A DNA stretch of 51,207 bases from JBKQHQ01 sp052148715 (GCA_052148715.1 JBKQHQ010000140.1:1-51207), one strand, 5' to 3'. Shown: positions 1 to 8,847, numbered from the stretch's first letter. The notes: generated by a model from the letters alone, not told the origin. Translations and numbers: made by a program.

Positions 1-3000
1 CGGATCGGTGAGCCGGGTATTGGTCATGTGGGTATGCACGGCGTCAGTGCCGGGAAACCCGGGCCCCGCCGGCGAGCCGGAGCAGATCGTCTCGTAATAC
101 TGATAGCGCGCATTGCCGAAATTGAGATTGTTCATGGTGCCCTGCGCCGCCGCCATTGCGTCGAGTGCGCCGAACAGGCAATTGGTCACCTCCTGCGAGG
201 TTTCGACATTGCCGGCCACCACGGCGGCGGGATATTCCGGCGACAGCATCGAATGCGCCGGCAGCACGATGTTGATCGGCCGCAGGCAGCCGGCATTCAT
301 CGGGATATCGTCGTCGACCATCACGCGAAAAACATAGAGCACGGCGGCGCGCGCCACCGGCTCGGGAGCATTGAAGTTGCTCGGCTGTTGCGGCGCCGTG
401 CCGGTGAAATCGACCGTGGCCTCGCGCTTTGTCCGATCGACCCCGATCCTCACCTTGATCCATGTGCCCTGATCCATCTCGGAGGCGAATTCGGCATCGT
501 GCAAGCGGTCGATGACCCGGCGCACGCTCTCGGCGGCATTGTCCTGTACGTGGCCCATATAGGCGCGCACCACGTCGAGACCGAATTGCGCCACCATCTT
601 ATGCAGCTCCTGCGCGCCTTTCGTGTTGGCGGCGATCTGCGCTTTGAGATCGTTGATGTTCTGCCGCGGGTTGCGTGCCGGATATTTGGCGCCGCTGAGC
701 AGCTCGGTGAGCGCGGGCTCGCGGAAACGGCCTCTTTCGACCAGCTTGAAATTGTCGATGTAGACGCCTTCCTCCTCGATGGTGGTTGCGTTCGGTGACA
801 TCGAGCCCGGCGAGATCCCGCCGATATCGGCGTGATGGCCGCGGCTCGCGACCCAGAATAGGATCTCGGCTCCGTCCGCGGCGAATACCGGCGTGCACAC
901 GGTGATGTCGGGCAGGTGCGTGCCTCCGTTGTACGGCGCATTAATGGCGTAAACGTCGCCGGGGGCGATGCGGCCAGAATTCTCGCGGATGATGGTCTCG
1001 ACCGCGCGGTCCATCGAGCCAAGATGAACCGGCATGTGCGGCGCATTGGCGACCAGCGAGCCCGACGCGTCGAATACGGCGCAAGAGAAATCGAGCCGCT
1101 CCTTGATGTTGACGGAATAGGCGGTGTTCTGCAGCGACACGCCCATCTGCTCGGCAATCGACATGAACAGATTGTTGAAGACTTCCAGCATCACCGGATC
1201 GGCCGTGGTGCCGATAGCATGCCGGCGCGTGAGCGGCGCCACGCGCCTCAGCACCATGTGGTTCTTGGCCGTTACCTCGGCTTGCCAGCCGTCCTCGATG
1301 ACGATCGTCTGATGCGGCTCGATGACGACGGCCGGCCCCAAAACCTTTTGCCCAGGCGCGAGCTGCTCGCGCCTGTAGATCGCGGCGTCATGCCGGGCGC
1401 CGGCGGCATAGAATTGCGTGCGCCGCACGGGCGCGGGGAGGGGGGTCGTCGCCAGCGGAAGGGTCGGCTCGGCGAATTTGGCGCCGCCCCCGACCGCTTC
1501 AACGGAAACGGCTTCGATGACGAGCTCCTTCGTCTCATCGATGAATCCAAAGCGGGCGCGGTGCGAGGATTCGAAGGCTTCTTTCAGCTCGGCGACGGTG
1601 GCGAGGGAGGAGTTGATGAGCCGTAGCCCGAGTGTCCCGGCATTCACCGCCAGGGCCGTGTCGGTTCCGGCGTAACGGATGTGCGCGCGGACGTGCACTT
1701 CGATGCTCCGCTCGGGCACGCCTTGGCCGACGACCTCAACGCTCGCCTGTGCGCCAAGCCGGCGGCCGATGTCGGCGACTTGGGCAAGCGCTGCCTCGCC
1801 GAGCGGCTGCTCGATCGCCTGTTGGCGGGTGGCGCGAATATCGGCGAGCCCCATGCCGTAGGCGGAGAGAAGGGAAGAGAACGGATGCATCAGCACCGTG
1901 GTCATGCCGAGCGCATCGGCCACGAGGCAAGCGTGCTGGCCGCCGGCGCCGCCGAAGCAATTGAGCGTGTAGCGGGTGACGTCATAGCCGCGCTGGACCG
2001 AGATTTTCTTGATCGCATTGGCCATGTTCTCGACCGCGATCTTGATGTATCCGTCGGCGACCTCTTCGGCCGGCCGTCCGTCGCCGATCTCGTGTGCGAG
2101 CCGCGTGAACGCGTCGCGCACGACGCCGCCATCGAGCGGTTGGTTCTGGCGGGGTCCAAAAATTTTCGGAAAGAAGTCGGGAATGAGTTTGCCGACCATG
2201 ACGTTCGCGTCGGTGACCGTGAGCGGCCCGTCTCGGCGGTAGCTAATGGGTCCGGGATTGGCGCCGGCGGAATCGGGTCCCACGCGAAAGCGCGCGCCGT
2301 CGAAATGCAGAATCGAGCCGCCGCCGGCGGCGACCGTGTGGATCAGCATAATCGGCGCCCGCATGCGCACACCCGCGACCTCGGTCTCGAAGGCGCGCTC
2401 ATATTCGCCGTCGAAGTGCGAGACGTCGGTCGAGGTGCCGCCCATGTCGAAGCCGATCAGGTGGGAGAAGCCGGCCTCTCGTCCAGTCTCCGCCATCCCG
2501 ACCACGCCGCCGGCTGGCCCCGACAGGATCGCGTCCTTGCCCGCAAACAGTTCCGCCGCCGTCAGCCCGCCCGACGACATCATGAACATCAACCGGGTTT
2601 CTCCCCTTTCCATCGAAAGGGAAGATTGTTCACCACGCCCGTGCAGCGCATCGGCCACCTGTCCCACGTAGCGGCGCAGGATCGGCGAGAGATAGGCGTC
2701 GACGACCGTGGTGTCGCCGCGGCCGACAAGCTTGATCAGCGGCGACACCTCGTGGCTCACCGAGACTTGTGGGAACCCAAGCTCGCGGGCGAGCGCGGCG
2801 ATGCGTTGCTCATGCTCGGGAAAACGGTAGGCGTGCATGAGGACGATGGCGATCGCGTGTATGCCGTCCGTCCGAGCATTAGTGAGCGCCAGGCGCACCT
2901 GATCGAGATCAGGCTCGCGCTCCACGGTCCCGTCGGCGCGCACGCGCTCGTCCACCTCGACCACGCGCTCGTAAAGCATCTGCGGCTTCACGATCTTCTT

Positions 3001-3339
3001 GGCGAAGATGTTCGGCCGCGCCTGGTAGCCGATGCGCAACGCGTCGCGAAAGCCCTTGGTGATCAACAGCAGCGTGCGCTCGCCCTTGCGCTCGAGGAGC
3101 GCGTTGGTGGCGACCGTGGTGCCCATCTTCACGGCCCCGATGCGCCCCGGCGGAATCGGTTCGCCGGACTTGAGCCCGAGCAGCTCACGAATGCCTTGCA
3201 CCGCGGCGTCGCGGTAGCTTTCCGGATTTTCCGACAGGAGCTTATGCGCGACCAATGCGCCGTCGGGCCGGCGTCCGACCACGTCGGTGAATGTGCCGCC
3301 GCGGTCGATCCAGAATTCCCATCCGCCTTCCGCCGCCAT
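1..3339 (-). CDS. 5-oxoprolinase / hydantoinase A+B fusion, 3' end cut by window edge
   Basis: Reading the minus strand from ATG at 3339 gives a protein opening MAAEGGWEFWIDRGGTFTDV, the HyuA-type N-terminal ATP-binding motif (GGTFTDV). An acetate kinase-like block GFDMGGTSTDV follows near 2440. The HyuB half begins near 1200 with DPVMLEVFNNLFMSIAEQMG, and at the window edge the frame still reads GTDAVHTHMTNTRLTDP, all in one frame. About 1113 codons are visible; fused 5-oxoprolinases are usually 1200-1300 residues, so only the C-terminus is missing. The family cleaves 5-oxo-L-proline to glutamate with ATP, although A+B fusions also include hydantoinases, so the substrate is uncertain. GGAGGAG lies 6 bases before the ATG. 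The gene lies downstream of rnpB and its terminator, so its promoter is probably in the short gap at 3340-3415. Confidence 0.88.
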   Translation of the reverse strand, partial: MAAEGGWEFWIDRGGTFTDVVGRRPDGALVAHKLLSENPESYRDAAVQGIRELLGLKSGEPIPPGRIGAVKMGTTVATNALLERKGERTLLLITKGFRDALRIGYQARPNIFAKKIVKPQMLYERVVEVDERVRADGTVEREPDLDQVRLALTNARTDGIHAIAIVLMHAYRFPEHEQRIAALARELGFPQVSVSHEVSPLIKLVGRGDTTVVDAYLSPILRRYVGQVADALHGRGEQSSLSMERGETRLMFMMSSGGLTAAELFAGKDAILSGPAGGVVGMAETGREAGFSHLIGFDMGGTSTDVSHFDGEYERAFETEVAGVRMRAPIMLIHTVAAGGGSILHFDGARFRVGPDSAGANPGPISYRRDGPLTVTDANVMVGKLIPDFFPKIFGPRQNQPLDGGVVRDAFTRLAHEIGDGRPAEEVADGYIKIAVENMANAIKKISVQRGYDVTRYTLNCFGGAGGQHACLVADALGMTTVLMHPFSSLLSAYGMGLADIRATRQQAIEQPLGEAALAQVADIGRRLGAQASVEVVGQGVPERSIEVHVRAHIRYAGTDTALAVNAGTLGLRLINSSLATVAELKEAFESSHRARFGFIDETKELVIEAVSVEAVGGGAKFAEPTLPLATTPLPAPVRRTQFYAAGARHDAAIYRREQLAPGQKVLGPAVVIEPHQTIVIEDGWQAEVTAKNHMVLRRVAPLTRRHAIGTTADPVMLEVFNNLFMSIAEQMGVSLQNTAYSVNIKERLDFSCAVFDASGSLVANAPHMPVHLGSMDRAVETIIRENSGRIAPGDVYAINAPYNGGTHLPDITVCTPVFAADGAEILFWVASRGHHADIGGISPGSMSPNATTIEEEGVYIDNFKLVERGRFREPALTELLSGAKYPARNPRQNINDLKAQIAANTKGAQELHKMVAQFGLDVVRAYMGHVQDNAAESVRRVIDRLHDAEFASEMDQGTWIKVRIGVDRTKREATVDFTGTAPQQPSNFNAPEPVARAAVLYVFRVMVDDDIPMNAGCLRPINIVLPAHSMLSPEYPAAVVAGNVETSQEVTNCLFGALDAMAAAQGTMNNLNFGNARYQYYETICSGSPAGPGFPGTDAVHTHMTNTRLTDP

Positions 3340-3415
3340 CCTGCTCCTCCAAATGCCACCTTATAATAGGGCCTGGCACGTAGCGCGAAGCGGCTCCCGT
3401 CGAGCCCCCCGGCCC

Positions 3416-3456
3416 AAAAATATGGCGGGGCGCCCGACGTGTCCGTCGAGCGCCCC
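3416..3456 (-). terminator. Rho-independent terminator of rnpB
   Basis: On the minus strand GGGGCGCTCGACG and CGTCGGGCGCCCC form a 13-bp stem (one G-U pair) around a 4-base loop, followed after a few bases by a T-run (TATTTTT, 3416-3422). It lies directly after the 3' end of the RNase P RNA and before the oxoprolinase gene. Confidence 0.8.
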
Positions 3457-3461
3457 CTCAC

Positions 3462-3860
3462 GAGCCAGCCGGCCTGTAAGCCGGGTTCTGTAGGGCGCAT
3501 GGCTCGCCCAGGCGCGCGACGGCCATTCCTCTGCGGCACCGGTTGCCCGATGCCTGAAGCGACCTACCCGGACGGCTGATCCGGACGCAGATCTGGAGAG
3601 GAACCTCTCCGCGCCGTCCCTATTCGGTTTTGCTCCCGGTGGGGTTTACCCTGCCGCGGCCGTTGCCGGTCGCGCGGTGCGCTCTTACCGCACCTTTTCA
3701 CCCTTGCCGCGGCCGCAGCCACGGCGGTTCGTTCTCTGTGGCACTGTCCCTGAGGTTACCCTCGCCGGACGTTATCCGGCACCGTATGTCCATGGAGCCC
3801 GGACTTTCCTCCCCGGCAGCCTTTCGGCTCTTGCCGGAGCGGCCGTCCGGCCGACTGACC
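3462..3860 (-). ncRNA. rnpB: RNase P RNA, bacterial class A
   Basis: This is the catalytic RNA of RNase P, which matures tRNA 5' ends. The conserved 5' core GAGGAAAGTCCGGGCT lies on the minus strand at 3811-3796, and the 3' core ACAGAACCCGGCTTA at 3491-3477; these form helix P4. The ends pair as P1: the strand at 3860-3849 matches 3474-3462 over 12 bp including wobbles. About 400 nt is normal for this class. A hairpin plus T-run follows the 3' end. The 5' end sits about 30 bp after the amidase stop, so its promoter probably lies inside the end of that gene. Exact mature ends are not proven. Confidence 0.95.
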
Positions 3861-3890
3861 GCATAGGCATGGGCGACCCGGCTAGGCAGG

Positions 3891-4673
3891 TCAAGAGGTC
3901 GGCGCTGCCTTCGCGAGCCGATCCCGTTTCGCCAAGAGGAGCCGCAAGGTCTCGCGCGTGGATTCATCGGCGACCCCGTCGATGAGTTCTGGGCGGAAGT
4001 GGCGCTGAAAGGCGGCGACCGCGTCACGCATGTTCGTATCGTAGTTACCATTCAAATCGACTGGGTAGCCGTATTCGGCGAGCTTCGATTGGAACAGCTT
4101 CACCTCGTCGCCGGCCTTGCCGACGGTGAGCTTATGGCTGTCGGCAACGATCGGCACCGGCTCGACCCACAAGCCGACGCCCGAGCGGGCCAAGAGCGGC
4201 CAGGGAAATTTCTCGCCGGGATCCTGTTTGCGCGTCGGTGCCACATCGGAATGGGCGAGCACACGGTCGCGCCGGATGCGGCGGCGCGCAGCGATGCCGC
4301 GGCATAGCGTGATGACCGCGGCGACTTGCCGGCGCGGAAATTCCGGATAGCCGTGCTGATGTCCGGGATTGGCGATCTCGATGCCGATCGAGCAGGAGTT
4401 GATGTCCCTCTCCCCCGCCCATCCGGCCTTGCCGGCATGCCAGGCGCGTCGCGCCTCGGGAACGCACTGAATGATCCGCCCGTCCTCGTATACAAAATAA
4501 TGAGCCGAGACCTCGCTGTCGGGCGCGCATAGTCGCTCCAACGCGGCATCGGCGTCCGGCATGCCGGTATAGTGCAGCACGATCATGTCCGGCGCGCGCT
4601 CTGGCTTGCGCTCGCCATGATTGGGCGAATAGCGCACGCCGGAGACAACGGACGAATCGGTCTGAAAGCTCAT
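3891..4673 (-). CDS. N-acetylmuramoyl-L-alanine amidase (AmpD/AmiD type) with peptidoglycan-binding domain
   Basis: The 260-residue protein has an Amidase_2 domain (about residues 12-165). Its zinc ligands are probably H34 (LHYTG), H141 (AHSDVAP) and D151 (KQDPGEKFPW); E99 and K149 match other active-site residues of the family. Residues about 185-250 resemble a PG_binding_1 helical repeat (LFQSKLAEYGYPVDLNGNYD). The family cuts the bond between muramic acid (or anhydro-muramic acid) and the stem peptide. I see no signal peptide, which favours cytosolic muropeptide recycling (AmpD role) over periplasmic AmiD, though AmpD enzymes often lack the C-terminal binding domain. It is transcribed away from the dcw cluster. 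No Shine-Dalgarno sequence is clear before the ATG; an inverted repeat abuts it. Confidence 0.87.
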   Translation of the reverse strand: MSFQTDSSVVSGVRYSPNHGERKPERAPDMIVLHYTGMPDADAALERLCAPDSEVSAHYFVYEDGRIIQCVPEARRAWHAGKAGWAGERDINSCSIGIEIANPGHQHGYPEFPRRQVAAVITLCRGIAARRRIRRDRVLAHSDVAPTRKQDPGEKFPWPLLARSGVGLWVEPVPIVADSHKLTVGKAGDEVKLFQSKLAEYGYPVDLNGNYDTNMRDAVAAFQRHFRPELIDGVADESTRETLRLLLAKRDRLAKAAPTS

Positions 4674-4725
4674 GGTTCAGGTAGTAGGATGCATAATCCG
4701 CAATTTCGCCGACGCAACCTGAACC
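4674..4725. repeat. Inverted repeat abutting the amidase start codon
   Basis: GGTTCAGG at 4674-4681 and CCTGAACC at 4718-4725 form a perfect 8-bp inverted repeat with a 36-base loop. One arm ends on the base before the amidase ATG. It could be an mRNA stem or an operator. It is seen directly; its function is unknown. Confidence 0.4.
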
Positions 4726-4915
4726 GACGGGCTGAGGTGCGAGAATAGGGGATCAACGGGCAAAAATAAAGCGGGCTCGGACTTTCCACCCGGCCAACTG
4801 TGGCATTCCGGCATCGCAAGCTCCGCGACCCACGGCAACGGATCCTTAAGTTTAACCCCTGTTAGTGGCTCATGCGCCGCCTCACCCGGTAGCCCGGGTC
4901 GTGGCGATTGGTCAG

Positions 4916-4951
4916 GATTCCATTGACGCCCATATTTTCCCATGGTAACCC
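4916..4951 (+). promoter_or_regulatory. Candidate promoter of the dcw operon with GANTC site
   Basis: A CcrM-type site GATTC (4916-4920) lies just before TTGACG (4923-4928), a good -35 box. With a 17-base spacer the -10 would be TAACCC (4946-4951), which is weak. MraZ boxes overlap the spacer and the -10, as expected for autorepression. No RNA evidence is available. The rest of the 419-bp gap between the amidase and mraZ shows no gene. Confidence 0.35.
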
Positions 4952-4962
4952 ATTCTATCCCA
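4929..4962 (-). promoter_or_regulatory. MraZ operator: four TGGG boxes at exact 10-bp spacing
   Basis: CCCA occurs at 4929, 4939, 4949 and 4959, which is TGGG read on the minus strand, with exactly 6 bases between boxes. MraZ is known to bind tandem TGGGN repeats separated by 5 bases (a 10-bp period) upstream of its own gene. The spacing matches, the site is 130 bp before mraZ, and there are four boxes rather than the three described in E. coli. Confidence 0.75.
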
Positions 4963-5092
4963 AATGGCGCGGCGCCAGCTTTATCGGTCCCTTGGACGGC
5001 CGACGGGTGGACCAGCCGAATCCGGCGGGTTCGCAATGAGAAGATGATCCGGGCAGAGCGGGTTCGATCCGCGCGGATCGGCAAGGGGCGGC

Positions 5093-5572
5093 ATGGACCG
5101 TTTCGTGTCCAATTATACGTTGCGGTTGGACAGCAAAGGACGAGTGTCCATTCCGGCACCGTTTCGCGGCGTGTTGTCCGGCGAGAGCGTCGCTTCGCTC
5201 TATTGCTACCCCACGCTCGATCGGCCCGCGCTCGATGCCGGCGGCAAGGCGCTGTTCGCCGAGATCGAGTCGCTGATCGCGCGCTTTCCGCCCTATTCGG
5301 ACGAGCGCGAGCAGTTTGCGGCCGCGCTCTACGGGACCAGCGAGACGCTCAACATCGACGGCGAAGGTCGGGTGATCCTGAGCGAGGCGCTGAAGGAGCA
5401 TGCCGGGATCACGGATACGGCGACGTTCGTGGGGCTTGGCCACAAATTCCAGATCTGGGAACCCAATCGCTTTCGGACCGAGCTCGCGGAGGCCACCCAA
5501 AAGGTGCGCGCGCTCAAAAAGCAGCTGGGAACCCATGCGGCGGCGCAAGACCCGCCCGGAGCACGGGAATGA
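5093..5572 (+). CDS. mraZ: Transcriptional regulator MraZ
   Basis: The 159-residue protein is a typical MraZ with two AbrB-like (SpoVT/MraZ) domains: the first near residues 5-55 (NYTLRLDSKGRVSIPAPFR), the second near 85-130 (NIDGEGRVILSEALKEHAGI). MraZ rings bind the repeats upstream of the gene and repress the dcw operon in E. coli. The start at 5093 has AAGGGGCGG just upstream and fits the family N-terminus (MDRFVSNYTLRLD). It is the first gene of the cluster and its stop overlaps the rsmH start. Upstream in-frame extensions of neighbouring frames are not supported. Confidence 0.95.
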   Translation: MDRFVSNYTLRLDSKGRVSIPAPFRGVLSGESVASLYCYPTLDRPALDAGGKALFAEIESLIARFPPYSDEREQFAAALYGTSETLNIDGEGRVILSEALKEHAGITDTATFVGLGHKFQIWEPNRFRTELAEATQKVRALKKQLGTHAAAQDPPGARE

Positions 5573-6606
5573 TGACGGGCCGCGACAGCGGGCAACCGGC
5601 TGTCGCTGGCGGACCGGTCCGTCACATTCCCGTGCTCGGCAGCACGGCGCTTAGCTTCCTGCAGGTGCGCGACGGCGGTGTGTACATCGACGGAACCTTC
5701 GGCGGCGGCGGCTATACGCGGCTCATTTTGAGTGCCGCCAATGCGAGAGTGATCGGTATCGATCGCGATCAGACGACCATCGCGCTCGGTGCCGACCTCG
5801 TCGCGGCAGCCGCAGGACGGCTCGTTCTTGTCGAGGATCGCTTCTCCCGACTTGACGACGTTGCGCACAGCGCCGGTGTGGCGTTCGCCGACGGCGTCGT
5901 CCTTGATATCGGCGTATCCTCGATGCAACTCGATGACGCGGAGCGCGGCTTCTCGTTTCGGCTCGATGGGCCCCTGGATATGCGTATGGGCGGATCGGGT
6001 CCGAGCGCCGCTGACGTGGTCGCCGCCGCATCGGAGCGCAACCTCGCGGCGATCATTGCCTTGCTCGGCGAAGAGCGACATGCGCGCGCGGTGGCCCGAG
6101 CGATCGTGGCGCGGCGGCAAGAGGCCGCGATCCGGAGTACCCGTGCCCTTGCCGACCTCGTCGCGCGGGTGGTGCGTACACATCCGGGCGACATTCACCC
6201 GGCGACGCGGACTTTCCAGGCGCTCCGATTATTCGTCAACGACGAACTCGGTGAACTGGCGGCGGCGCTCCCCGCGGCCGAACGTGTGCTCAAGCCGGGC
6301 GGACGGCTGGTCGTCGTCGCGTTTCATTCGCTCGAGGACCGGATCGTGAAGACGTTCCTGTCCGACCGCAGCCGGATTAGCGGCGGCTCGCGCCATCGGC
6401 CGCAGCCCGCGCAAGAGGCGCCGACCTTTCACGTCCTTACCAAGCGTCCCGTCGTCGCCGATGCGGCCGAGGTTGCGCACAATCCGCGCGCCCGTTCGGC
6501 CAAGCTGCGCGCGGCCGAGCGAACCGAGGCCGCCCCCCGATCAGGCGTGCCCGCGGACCTGTTGCCGCGGTTGCCTTCGCTCACGGATGCGCTGAAGGGA
6601 CGCTAG
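5569..6606 (+). CDS. rsmH: 16S rRNA (cytosine(1402)-N(4))-methyltransferase
   Basis: RsmH (MraW) methylates N4 of C1402 in the 16S decoding centre using S-adenosylmethionine. The 345-residue product carries the SAM loop DGTFGGGGYTRLIL, then VIGIDRDQTT, LDIGVSSMQLDDAERGFSF, LDMRM and the late block VVVAFHSLEDRIVK. The start is ATGATG at 5569/5572; the first ATG overlaps the mraZ stop as ATGA, so coupling is likely. The open frame extends upstream through mraZ in another frame, but that part has no family similarity. It is followed 5 bp later by ftsL. Confidence 0.95.
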   Translation: MMTGRDSGQPAVAGGPVRHIPVLGSTALSFLQVRDGGVYIDGTFGGGGYTRLILSAANARVIGIDRDQTTIALGADLVAAAAGRLVLVEDRFSRLDDVAHSAGVAFADGVVLDIGVSSMQLDDAERGFSFRLDGPLDMRMGGSGPSAADVVAAASERNLAAIIALLGEERHARAVARAIVARRQEAAIRSTRALADLVARVVRTHPGDIHPATRTFQALRLFVNDELGELAAALPAAERVLKPGGRLVVVAFHSLEDRIVKTFLSDRSRISGGSRHRPQPAQEAPTFHVLTKRPVVADAAEVAHNPRARSAKLRAAERTEAAPRSGVPADLLPRLPSLTDALKGR

Positions 6607-6611
6607 CGGTC

Positions 6612-7094
6612 ATGCGTATTGTCAATCTCATCGTCATCGCCGCGCTGATGCTCGCGGCGGCCGATGTCTACCGGATCAAATTCGCCTCGATCCTGCAGGG
6701 CGAGCGCCTCGCCAAGTTGCGCCGGGACATACGGCAAGAGCGCGATGCCATTGCGAGTCTGCGCTTTGAGTATTTCCGTCTGGACGATCCGGCTCGCATC
6801 GAAGGCCTCGCAAAAAGGCATTTGCCGTTGCAGCCGGAGGACCCCAATCAATTCGATGATTTCGCGCAATTGCCCGAACGCCCGAGCGAGGCGGACGGCG
6901 GGGATCTGATCGGCGCCATGATTGCAAATCCCGACAGCATCAATGTCACCACCGGCAGCCTGTCGGCGCCCAAGACGACGGCGCCCAAGACTTCCGATCC
7001 CAAAACTTCGGATCCCAAGACACCGGCCCCCAAGACCCCGGCGCGCACGAACGGCAGGGCCGGGAGCGATTTGGCGCCCTATGCCGCCAGGTGA
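6612..7094 (+). CDS. ftsL: Cell division protein FtsL
   Basis: A small bitopic divisome protein of 160 residues. The N-terminal transmembrane segment is about residues 3-22 (IVNLIVIAALMLAAADVYRI), followed by a periplasmic coiled coil (about 28-60) with LRRDIRQERDAIASLRFEY. In other bacteria FtsL with FtsB and FtsQ activates FtsW-FtsI. Its position between rsmH and ftsI is the standard one. Unusual is a Pro-Lys-Thr repeat tail (about residues 118-145), making the protein longer than the 90-130 residues common in the family. Sequence conservation in FtsL is low, so the call rests on topology and position. Confidence 0.88.
   Translation: MRIVNLIVIAALMLAAADVYRIKFASILQGERLAKLRRDIRQERDAIASLRFEYFRLDDPARIEGLAKRHLPLQPEDPNQFDDFAQLPERPSEADGGDLIGAMIANPDSINVTTGSLSAPKTTAPKTSDPKTSDPKTPAPKTPARTNGRAGSDLAPYAAR
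6963..7037 (+). repeat. 15-bp tandem repeats coding for xxPKT in FtsL
   Basis: Five consecutive 15-bp units encode SAPKT, TAPKT, SDPKT, SDPKT and PAPKT; a sixth degenerate unit (PART) follows. The repeat keeps frame and makes a basic, proline-rich periplasmic tail. Copy number is likely variable between strains. Confidence 0.8.
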
Positions 7095-7098
7095 AGCA

Positions 7099-8847
7099 AT
7101 GCAACCGGCCGACACCGAAGCGTCCCCTGAGACACCCGCGGAGCCATGGCGGCGCCGGCTGACGCGCACCTTGCTCTATGGCCGCGACATCGACCATGCG
7201 ACGAAATCGCGGGCGCGCGTGGGCCTCGTCATCGCCGCCTTTGCCCTCGTGTACGCGGTCATCGCCGCGCGGCTCGTGATATTGGCGATGACGGCGCATC
7301 CGCATGACGCGCACGTGACCATCCCGCAGGATCGCCTGGCCACCGCGCGGCCGGATATCGACGATCGCAACGGCGAGATTCTGGCAACCGACATCAGGAC
7401 TCCCTCGCTCTTCGCCGAGCCCAACCGTATCATCGATATCGACGAGGCGGTCGAGTTGCTGACCGCCGTGATGCCTGATCTCGACACCTCGAAACTGCGG
7501 GATCGGCTTGCGTCGAAGCGGCGATTTGTTTGGCTCAAACGCGAGATCACGGCCGAACAGCAACGCGATATCTACCGGCTCGGCCTGCCGGGGATCGGCT
7601 TTCTCAAGGAGAACATGCGGGTTTTCCCGAGCGGGCCGCTGGGCTCGCATGTCATCGGTTATGTCGACGTCGACAACAAGGGCCGTAGCGGCATTGAGAA
7701 GTGGCTCGATGACAACGGCCTTGCCGACTTGCACCTTGCCGGCATTGCCACCGACCGGCTGCAGGAGCCGGTTGAGCTGGCCGTCGATCTGCGCGTTCAG
7801 CAAGCGGTGCGCGAAGAGCTCATCCTCGCTCGCGACCGCTTCAAGGCCAGCGCCGCCGGCGCCATCGTCACCGATGTGCGTACCGGCGAGATCCTCGCCC
7901 TGGTCTCGATCCCCGACTACGACCCCAGCAATCCGCGCGAGGCGCAGGACAAGACTCGCGTCAATCGCCTCACCTATGGCCTGTATGAAATGGGCTCGAC
8001 CTTCAAGGCGCTCACGCTGGCGATGGCGCTCGATTCAGGCAAGGTCACGCTCGATTCCACGTTCGATGCGAGCAAGCCGCTCCATGTCGGCAGGTTCACC
8101 ATCCATGATTTTCACGCGCAAAATCGGATGCTGAGCGTCCCCGAGATCTTCACCTATTCGTCCAATATCGGTGCCGCGCGCATCGCGCGGTTGATGGGCG
8201 TTGAGTATCACAAAGCGTTCCTGCGCAAGATGGGTCAGCTCGATCGCCTGCGAACCGAATTGCCGGAAAGCCGCGAGCCGATGATGCCTAGGCATTGGGG
8301 CGAGTTGAACACCGTCACCATCTCCTATGGGCACGGGCTCGCCGTTTCGCCGCTGCAGGCCACGATGGCGGTCGGCGCGCTGATGAACGGCGGGCTGCTC
8401 ATTCCGCCCACATTTCTCAAACGCAGCCAGGCCGAAGCCAAGGCGCTCGGTACGCAAGTCATCAAACCTGCAACCAGCGTCATGATGCGCTACCTCATGC
8501 GTCTCAATGCCGAAAAGGGATCGGCCAAGAAGGCCGATATCCCCGGCTACTATGTGGGCGGAAAGACCGGAACCTCCGAAAAGCTGGTCGACGGGACGTA
8601 TTCCAAGACCAAAGTGTTCACAACCTTCATGGCTGTCCTGCCTTCTGACCAGCCGCAATATTTGCTAACCATCATCATGGATGAACCGCAGGGAACGCCC
8701 GAAACGCACGGCTCGACGACCGCTGCCTGGAACGCCGGCGCCGCGGCCGGCACGATCATCGAACGCATCGCGCCCATGCTCGGCGTCGAGCCGCGGTTCG
8801 ATCTGCCTGCGTCGGAGCGCTTGATCCTTGCCAAGGAGACCAGGTGA
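7099..8847 (+). CDS. ftsI: Septal transpeptidase FtsI (class B PBP3)
   Basis: Cross-links septal peptidoglycan with FtsW. The 582-residue protein has a transmembrane helix at about 41-63, the pedestal domain (DIDDRNGEILATD at about 88-100), and the transpeptidase with S300-T-F-K303, S354-S-N356 and K489-T-G491, all in the expected order and spacing. The start at 7099 is preceded by AGGTGA and lies 4 bases after the ftsL stop; an in-frame ATG at 7081 is possible but inside ftsL. No residue of the active site is missing. Confidence 0.95.
   Translation: MQPADTEASPETPAEPWRRRLTRTLLYGRDIDHATKSRARVGLVIAAFALVYAVIAARLVILAMTAHPHDAHVTIPQDRLATARPDIDDRNGEILATDIRTPSLFAEPNRIIDIDEAVELLTAVMPDLDTSKLRDRLASKRRFVWLKREITAEQQRDIYRLGLPGIGFLKENMRVFPSGPLGSHVIGYVDVDNKGRSGIEKWLDDNGLADLHLAGIATDRLQEPVELAVDLRVQQAVREELILARDRFKASAAGAIVTDVRTGEILALVSIPDYDPSNPREAQDKTRVNRLTYGLYEMGSTFKALTLAMALDSGKVTLDSTFDASKPLHVGRFTIHDFHAQNRMLSVPEIFTYSSNIGAARIARLMGVEYHKAFLRKMGQLDRLRTELPESREPMMPRHWGELNTVTISYGHGLAVSPLQATMAVGALMNGGLLIPPTFLKRSQAEAKALGTQVIKPATSVMMRYLMRLNAEKGSAKKADIPGYYVGGKTGTSEKLVDGTYSKTKVFTTFMAVLPSDQPQYLLTIIMDEPQGTPETHGSTTAAWNAGAAAGTIIERIAPMLGVEPRFDLPASERLILAKETR

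Noticed and set aside
1681..3366. 561-residue plus-strand open frame
   Set aside because: It is the exact antisense of the oxoprolinase gene, whose protein motifs are clear in the minus frame; the plus product is His/Arg-rich without family features.
3630..4051. Several open frames across the RNase P RNA
   Set aside because: Conserved RNase P core motifs and P1 pairing explain the sequence; the frames are by-products.
4677..5159. 160-residue minus-strand frame before mraZ
   Set aside because: It covers the MraZ operator and the mraZ start, has no recognisable domain and no ribosome binding site.
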